The notes under the pieces were generated by a model. The model was not told the origin of the DNA. It made no database searches and was given only the letters and a program-made list of their open reading frames with translations. Shown here piece after piece: positions 14,722 through 19,211 of a stretch of DNA of 19,211 bases. The DNA is from Peptococcaceae bacterium UBA7185 (GTDB taxonomy: Bacteria > Bacillota > Peptococcia > Peptococcales > Peptococcaceae), in the NCBI GenBank assembly GCA_002491065.1, contig DKVF01000047.1, positions 233-19,443 on the forward strand, given 5' to 3'. Positions within the stretch are counted from its first letter, which is position 1, and the number at the start of each line of letters is the position of its first letter. Position numbers and translations under genes: made by a program.

Positions 14722-16230
14722 ATGGCAAACACCTATCATAAATTTTTGAAGAAGAATATTGATCTGGCTCCTCTTGGAGTGGAACACAATGCAAACGAAG
14801 CTGCTTATTTTTGTACGCCCAAAGGAGCCAATATCATCGGTTGGGCCGGTGTGGACGGTATTCATTACTGCTTCATCCGCGGTTTTGGAGAGATGGTTTT
14901 CGCAGTCAGCCCCATGAATGCCGCTCCTGATTATGTTCACCCCTTAGCGGAAAATTTTGCGGATTTTCTGCGTTTACTGTTGGCCTGCGGCCACGCTGAC
15001 GCCTTAGAGCAAACATGGATGTGGGACAAGATGCAGTTCGAAGCCTTTTTGAAGGACAACCCCATAACAGAGGAGCAGGAGAGCACACTGGCGGAGATTG
15101 CCGATAAGATGAAATTGACCGCTATGGAAAATCCATGGGAATCTATCAAGTCACTGCAATCATCTTTTGACTACAGCAAAATCAAGTATACAGAGGAGTA
15201 TTACGACATGGATTTGAATCCGGCGGCAGAACCTGTCGCTCCACAATGGAAAGTTTATTTTGGAGGAACTTTCTGGGGACATGATGGGAAAGATCATGCC
15301 GGAAAAGAAATTACCATTGGCAAGCAATTTGAGTGGGCAGGTGCGCACTGGTTGATTCCCGCAGTATACTCCTGCAGCAAAGGTTTGGTTGTTGATTTTT
15401 GTATGCGCGTTGAACCGGAAGCAATCCGTACCTTCCTCAAAAAGTGGAACCTAAACAAAGAAAACGATTTCTGCGAAAACTTTACGCAGGAACAGCAATT
15501 AAAAATAGAGCTGGACAACCCTCTTCATTTTGCGTTTAAACCACAGCTGGAAATAAACGGACAAACGCTACAGCCTTCTCTCGGCTGCGCTACTAGCTTT
15601 AATCCCTGCCTGCAGGAAGAAGCGCGCAGCGTATCACAGGAAAATTGGATTATGGAGCATTATGGTTTGGACGCCGCATACGGATGGGTCATTTATAGAA
15701 ATTCTTTTCCATGGAAATATAAACGCCGCCCTGAAATCAAAACTCTTTCTCTCACCATGGAACAAGACCTTATGGCCGTCCCAGGTCCCCATTTCAAATT
15801 GAAAGCACCCGGAGATTCTTTCCGCTTTATCCATCCTGTAAGCCAAACAGAATATACCTTGACCATGCAGGAATTGGAGCAGCACACCTTGCCGCAGAGC
15901 AGTTTTCAATCTGACCGCTGGATTTATCCGACGCATCTCACTGCCATGAGCTACACACTTTCGCCGGAAACATCAGAGCGTATTGAGATTCATGACTGCG
16001 AAGACAGTGAAAGTCCAATTGAGATAAATCCTTCCAACGATTCATTTACACCCTCTGCGGCTCATTTTATTGCTTTTGCTTCTGCAGATAAAACAGAAGA
16101 AACAGCACAAGGCGAGAAGCTCCACGCTGCATGCTCTGCACTGCACTTTGAACCTGTGCAGCATAATATGGAATGGAGAATCACCTTTTATGTAAAACAG
16201 TTCGAAAATATTATTCTTCCATTACTCTAA
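14722..16230 (+). CDS. Large cytoplasmic protein of unknown function, divergent from pstS
   Basis: With the ATG at 14722 the product is 502 residues. That start has AGGGAG 9 bases upstream and lies after the promoter; an ATG at 14611 in the same frame lies before it. There is no signal peptide or membrane helix. The first 110 residues (YFCTPKGANIIGWAGVDGIHYCFIRG, then LAENFADFLRLLLACG) resemble the layout of SMI1/KNR4 (SUKH)-like domains, where a FxxFL helix follows a sheet, but the match is only in pattern. A second region (about 178-260) has FGGTFWGHDG and a Trp-rich strand set, and the C-terminal 150 residues look like mixed beta structure. I recall similar unannotated proteins in Clostridia. 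It may share Pho control with pstS; its function is unknown. Confidence 0.8.
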   Translation: MANTYHKFLKKNIDLAPLGVEHNANEAAYFCTPKGANIIGWAGVDGIHYCFIRGFGEMVFAVSPMNAAPDYVHPLAENFADFLRLLLACGHADALEQTWMWDKMQFEAFLKDNPITEEQESTLAEIADKMKLTAMENPWESIKSLQSSFDYSKIKYTEEYYDMDLNPAAEPVAPQWKVYFGGTFWGHDGKDHAGKEITIGKQFEWAGAHWLIPAVYSCSKGLVVDFCMRVEPEAIRTFLKKWNLNKENDFCENFTQEQQLKIELDNPLHFAFKPQLEINGQTLQPSLGCATSFNPCLQEEARSVSQENWIMEHYGLDAAYGWVIYRNSFPWKYKRRPEIKTLSLTMEQDLMAVPGPHFKLKAPGDSFRFIHPVSQTEYTLTMQELEQHTLPQSSFQSDRWIYPTHLTAMSYTLSPETSERIEIHDCEDSESPIEINPSNDSFTPSAAHFIAFASADKTEETAQGEKLHAACSALHFEPVQHNMEWRITFYVKQFENIILPLL

Positions 16231-16267
16231 TACTCTAATCATGTCACCATGCTTGCAAAAAATGAGG

Positions 16268-16273
16268 TATAAT
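16268..16273 (+). promoter_or_regulatory. Possible promoter before the 16316 hairpin
   Basis: A perfect TATAAT lies 43 bases before the terminator-like hairpin and 133 bases before the 90-aa gene. There is no convincing -35 at the right distance (TTGCAA at 16253 is only 9 bases away). Confidence 0.25.
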
Positions 16274-16315
16274 AAAAATATAACCCTTTCAAATGCAAAT
16301 AAGCAGATAAGAAAG

Positions 16316-16357
16316 AGCCGTGAATCTTATTTCTCTGTTAGGATTTACGGCTTTTTT
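16316..16357 (+). terminator. Intrinsic terminator or attenuator
   Basis: AGCCGTGAATC (16316-16326) pairs with GATTTACGGCT (16342-16352), an 11-bp stem with one G-T pair, followed by six T (16352-16357). It lies 86 bases after the 502-aa gene and 48 bases before the 90-aa gene. Confidence 0.85.
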
Positions 16358-16405
16358 CATTGGCTGTCAAAGACGTTTTTGTATTAGACGAGGGTAGGAA
16401 GGATT

Positions 16406-16678
16406 ATGAAAAGACGAGATACGGATTGCCCTATGCTGCCCACCCGGCGGATTACATTGCGGCTGGGCGAGCTACAGACAGGACTGAGCCGCTGCAACAT
16501 ACATTGGAACAAACTCTACTATATGGAGCAAATTTATCTGTCCAACGGACGCAAAAATATGCGCAAACAGATTGCCCAGGGGGTCATGCTGCATCAGGCG
16601 TATGTGCAGGAGCAGGCCAGACAGGAGGCGTTGGCACTGGAGGGCCTGCAGGCCTATACCCCAACAGAAGAAATATAG
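16406..16678 (+). CDS. Small protein of unknown function (90 aa)
   Basis: The ATG follows AGGAAGG at about 3-5 bases. The product is basic in its first half (MKRRDTDCPMLPTRR) and then helical with many Gln and Ala (IAQGVMLHQAYVQEQARQEALALEGLQAY), giving a likely amphipathic or coiled-coil C-terminus. There is no signal peptide. The third codon positions are noticeably more GC-rich than in flanking DNA, which supports coding and suggests a different history. An overlapping frame from 16360 to 16749 is judged a shadow because it lacks a ribosome site and gives a glycine-rich, low-complexity product. I do not recognise the family. Confidence 0.6.
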   Translation: MKRRDTDCPMLPTRRITLRLGELQTGLSRCNIHWNKLYYMEQIYLSNGRKNMRKQIAQGVMLHQAYVQEQARQEALALEGLQAYTPTEEI

Positions 16679-17005
16679 AATATATAAAAAATATTTTGAG
16701 AAAAACTGAAATTTTTCAAAATCTCAGCAGGAAAAAGGGCAAAATGTAACAAAAGTGTAACCACTATATGGTATAATGACATTGTAACAAAAATAAAATG
16801 CGTACAAAGCGTTTTTTTGCGAAAGAAAATGGCAGGTCCTAAGCGTCCTAAAAGGTATAGATTTTTGGAGGAAAAAAAAATAATGGATACGTAGGAGTTT
16901 TCTCCTGCATATCCACTAGATATGTAAATTTCTTTGAAGTTTATGTTGTCTAACAAGTTATAACTTTTAGGATACTAAGCAGGCGTGGAAAATGGAGGTG
17001 ACAGT
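16679..17005 (+). promoter_or_regulatory. AT-rich gap of 327 bases with promoter and structured leader
   Basis: No gene is supported here. An extended -10 promoter (TG at 16769-16770, TATAAT at 16772-16777) would give a leader of about 220 bases before the gene at 17006. The leader has a 13-pair hairpin with a UUUU loop (16884-16897 with 16902-16915, one C-A mismatch), a 9-bp long-range pairing TCCTAAAAG (16846-16854) with CTTTTAGGA (16964-16972) that encloses it, and a weaker hairpin near 16939-16966. I cannot match it to a known riboswitch class. Confidence 0.45.
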
Positions 17006-17473
17006 ATGTCAATTACTTCGCTGAAAGCGGTACCGGAAAATATGAAAACCAGCATCATACGGGTACACAGCTACCGGGACAAAAATCTGCAGGGAACGTT
17101 TTATAATTTATTTTATGGCGAGGAGATCGCTTTCGGCAGTCTCACCGAGTTGCTTTTAAGAATAGAAGATATGATGGATGAAATGGATTATCCGCAGGCA
17201 TCAGTTCAAAGCCGACGATTTGATGCACACTGCAAACGCGCAGAGAAGGTGAACATCACAGCTGCATCGCTGGCCAAACCGGACTGGAAAGCAATCGCGA
17301 CGTTCAAATTAAAAGTACTCTTCCGGCAGGGAGCCAGCTGGCAGGGTAAGCTCACATGGGCCGAAGGAAAAACGGAAGTAGCCTTCCGCAGCGCGCTGGA
17401 GATGATCAAGCTGATGGACAGTGCATTGCCGCAGTTTGAAAGCAGCGCGGATTCGACAAAGCTAAGCGGGTAA
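17006..17473 (+). CDS. Conserved hypothetical protein (155 aa)
   Basis: The ATG at 17006 has GGAGG 7 bases upstream, preferred over an in-frame GTG at 16985 that lies before that site. The soluble product has a middle motif GEEIAFGSLTELLLRIEDMMDEMDYPQASVQSRRF (roughly 39-72) and a C-terminal stretch TFKLKVLFRQGASWQGKLTW followed by FRSALEMIKLMDSAL. I recall closely similar proteins in many Clostridial genomes without a named function. It lies between the structured leader and the large surface protein gene, 170 bases upstream of the latter, so a link to surface protein expression is possible but not shown. No signal peptide or membrane segment is visible. Confidence 0.8.
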   Translation: MSITSLKAVPENMKTSIIRVHSYRDKNLQGTFYNLFYGEEIAFGSLTELLLRIEDMMDEMDYPQASVQSRRFDAHCKRAEKVNITAASLAKPDWKAIATFKLKVLFRQGASWQGKLTWAEGKTEVAFRSALEMIKLMDSALPQFESSADSTKLSG

Positions 17474-17643
17474 AGAATACCCTATACGCAAAAATCAAAG
17501 TGCTTTGTGAATATATCTATACCAAACTATTTCGGCTTCGGTTCCTTTCAACAGGAGGAATCTACGATATAAGGCAGGATGCATACTGATAACAATTTAC
17601 AATATATATAAATATAAATTAAGAAAGGAAAGTGAAATACGAT
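17474..17643 (+). promoter_or_regulatory. Gap before the surface protein gene
   Basis: It contains an isolated AGGAGG near 17554 with no ATG after it, and an AT-rich run near 17595-17625 where several weak -10-like hexamers overlap. I see no hairpin with a U-tract, so read-through from the 155-aa gene is possible. Confidence 0.25.
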
Positions 17644-19211
17644 ATGAATTTTTTTGTGCAAAGAGACAAAAATAAGCAGACAAAGCATGCCAAAACAAAC
17701 AATAGAAAACAGGGACTATGGCAAAAAACACTTTGTCTGCTGCTCTGTATCGCATTGTTTGGTACCAATATGGGAGGTATCTCAACCATTGCAGCTGCTG
17801 CAGAAGATACCGCCAACGTTTTGGCAGATACAGAGAATGTTGAAAAAATTCCAGAAGATGCAGCGCCGCCGGACAATGATATTATAGGGTGGACATGGAC
17901 GGATGAAAAAGGAATTTTGCATGAAAATGAAGGCGAGTGGTATTTGACGCTGCCTGATATGGAATTAAAGGATGTGACCGAGGAGCAGCTGCCGGAAATG
18001 CTGCCTAAAGAGATCTCTGTCACAATGACAGACGGAACCACAGAGACACTGCCCATCACATGGGATATGTCTGCATTGCAGGAGGCATCAGCGGCAAATG
18101 AAGTCTGTCCTCTAACTGCAAACCTTCCCGAGGGCTACACTTTTCAGGAAGGGACAGCGCAGCCCCGTGTTGTGCTTGTGCAGCAGGAGAGCAAGCCGTC
18201 GGACAATGATATTGCAGCGTGGGAATGGGTGGACGAAGAAGAATTTTTGACAGAGTATGAGGGCGAGTGGTATTTGAGTTTGCCCGGCGCAACTGCCGAG
18301 GATTTGACTGAAGAATTGTTAAACGGAATGCTGCCTCAGGCGCTTGCAGTCACACTGGGGGACGGAACCATAGAGACATTGCCCGTCACATGGGACATGT
18401 CCGTGCTATGGGAAGCATCTGCGGCAAATGGACTCTATCGATTGAATGCAGCCCTTCCTGATGAATACCGCCTGAAGGACGGAGTAAAAGCTCCTTATGT
18501 CCTGCTGGAATACGGCGGTGCAGAAGTATATGCCGATACACTATATCCCGGAATAAGACGCCTTCTTGAAGACGCTGATCATCTGGCGGACCATACGGTG
18601 AAGGGCATCACACCGGCAGGCACCACCGTCAACCTGTTTGACTATGACTTCGGCATAACGGGTGATGACGATGTCCTGCCCAATGGCGCGAAATTCGAGA
18701 ATTACAGCAACGACATCAACAAAGGCGCATTGCTGCTCTTCGGCGGCTCCGCCATGCGTGAAGCCGGCTTTTGGAATCTGGGATCGGGTGCCGGCCGTCC
18801 TTGGGGCCAAAACAACGTGAACATGAAGGGCATCGTGAAATCCACATTGAAGGACAATTATCCTTATATTAACCTGGATCAAGCACGTAGTACACTTCAA
18901 AATCCGACAGAACCAATAATTACGGAAGATGGTTCTTGGGGTGAACCGAATCGCAAACTTATGGACATCGCGAACCTAAATCATGCGGAATACGAAAACG
19001 CCGGCGTGAACGAGGCCAGAGCGCTTTCTAAAAAGCTTCTGGAGAGCCGCGGTCTGACGATAACCGACAATACGGTCAGCGGCGACTGTGAAAAGGCTTC
19101 TCTGAGCTATCTGTTTGATCCGGATACAACAACGGATGGTAAAGAATCCTATCAAAATGTCACCGGTCTGTTCCAAGTAGATGAGGATGGCTACTATTAC
19201 TACGACGCCCG
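17644..19211 (+). CDS. Large secreted surface protein with Ig-like repeats (5' part, runs off the window)
   Basis: The frame is open from the ATG at 17644 to the window end, 522 codons so far. A long basic N-region (1-28) precedes a hydrophobic core (about 29-52) and a likely signal-peptidase site in AAAAED, so the protein is exported. Residues 77-180 and 187-290 are two copies of a 104-residue module (DNDI...GEWYLTLP...DGT.ETLP.TWDMS...EASAAN), whose DGT..LPVTWD core resembles BIG_4-type Ig-like domains. From about residue 320 a new domain begins (KGITPAGTTVNLFDYDFG, then NKGALLLFGGSAMREAGFWNLGSG, then TGLFQVDEDGYYYYDAR). I recall this segment from very large Clostridial adhesin-like proteins. 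The DNA becomes more GC-rich from about 18540. The ribosome site AAGGAAAG is about 12 bases from the ATG. A cell-wall anchor would lie beyond the window. Confidence 0.88.
   Translation, partial: MNFFVQRDKNKQTKHAKTNNRKQGLWQKTLCLLLCIALFGTNMGGISTIAAAAEDTANVLADTENVEKIPEDAAPPDNDIIGWTWTDEKGILHENEGEWYLTLPDMELKDVTEEQLPEMLPKEISVTMTDGTTETLPITWDMSALQEASAANEVCPLTANLPEGYTFQEGTAQPRVVLVQQESKPSDNDIAAWEWVDEEEFLTEYEGEWYLSLPGATAEDLTEELLNGMLPQALAVTLGDGTIETLPVTWDMSVLWEASAANGLYRLNAALPDEYRLKDGVKAPYVLLEYGGAEVYADTLYPGIRRLLEDADHLADHTVKGITPAGTTVNLFDYDFGITGDDDVLPNGAKFENYSNDINKGALLLFGGSAMREAGFWNLGSGAGRPWGQNNVNMKGIVKSTLKDNYPYINLDQARSTLQNPTEPIITEDGSWGEPNRKLMDIANLNHAEYENAGVNEARALSKKLLESRGLTITDNTVSGDCEKASLSYLFDPDTTTDGKESYQNVTGLFQVDEDGYYYYDA
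17872..18513 (+). repeat. Tandem pair of 104-codon modules within the surface protein
   Basis: Copies at 17872-18183 and 18202-18513 have a 330-base period with an 18-base linker. Both begin GACAATGATATT and share GAGGGCGAGTGGTATTTG-like and ACATGGGA.ATGTC stretches, with scattered substitutions elsewhere, showing an old in-frame duplication. Confidence 0.9.

Noticed and set aside
14524..14940. Minus-strand ORF of 138 codons upstream of pstS
   Set aside because: It covers the Pho boxes, the divergent promoter and the start of the 502-aa gene, and has no ribosome site.
16360..16749. Plus-strand ORF of 129 codons overlapping the 90-aa gene
   Set aside because: It has no ribosome site and its product is a Gly-rich, low-complexity read of the shifted frame.
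1..19211. CRISPR arrays, tRNA or rRNA genes, complete insertion sequences
   Set aside because: No regular direct repeats with spacers, cloverleaf or rRNA-like segments, transposase or matched terminal repeats were seen on either strand by eye.

Overview
The window looks like chromosomal DNA of an anaerobic, low-GC Gram-positive bacterium (Bacillota, most likely class Clostridia). The basis is strong AGGAGG-type ribosome sites before most genes, extended -10 promoters, the Pst/Pho gene order, a perfect ParB-type parS site, and several proteins (CGGC-domain protein, paired short SdpI-like proteins, large repeat-bearing surface protein) typical of gut Firmicutes. Composition was judged by eye, not computed. 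No rRNA, tRNA, CRISPR array or complete insertion sequence was seen.

Layout. Bases 1-135 hold the 3' end of an unrecognised gene. From 352 to 2149 two unrelated envelope proteins diverge: a membrane-anchored protein (minus) and a lipoprotein (plus). From 2310 to 4294 lies a minus-strand operon: an orphan NitT/TauT-type ABC ATPase, two tandem SdpI-like membrane proteins and a glyoxalase I-like VOC protein. From 4490 to 6677 lies a plus-strand pair, glf (UDP-galactopyranose mutase) and a family 2 glycosyltransferase, closed by a strong terminator. A DUF2867-type gene that appears to lack its 3' end (minus) runs into that terminator from the other side. Then come a small CGGC-domain protein (7387-7719, plus), a compound two-way terminator, and a canonical parS site at 7892-7907.

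The core, 7935-14474, is the complete phosphate starvation module on the minus strand: pstS-pstC-pstA-pstB-phoU in one tightly overlapping operon, then a terminator, then phoB-phoR as a separate transcription unit. Three TTTACA elements resembling Firmicutes PhoP boxes lie upstream of pstS, in the region shared with a divergent 502-aa cytoplasmic protein of unknown function. PstSCAB imports phosphate, PhoU relays transporter state, PhoR is the sensor kinase, and PhoB should act on the Pho boxes.

The right end, 16230-19211, is accessory in character: a small unknown 90-aa gene behind a terminator or attenuator, an AT-rich untranslated stretch of about 330 bases with a hairpin and a possible long-range RNA pairing, a 155-aa soluble protein, and the first 522 codons of a large secreted surface protein with two Ig-like repeats. 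The protein continues beyond the window.
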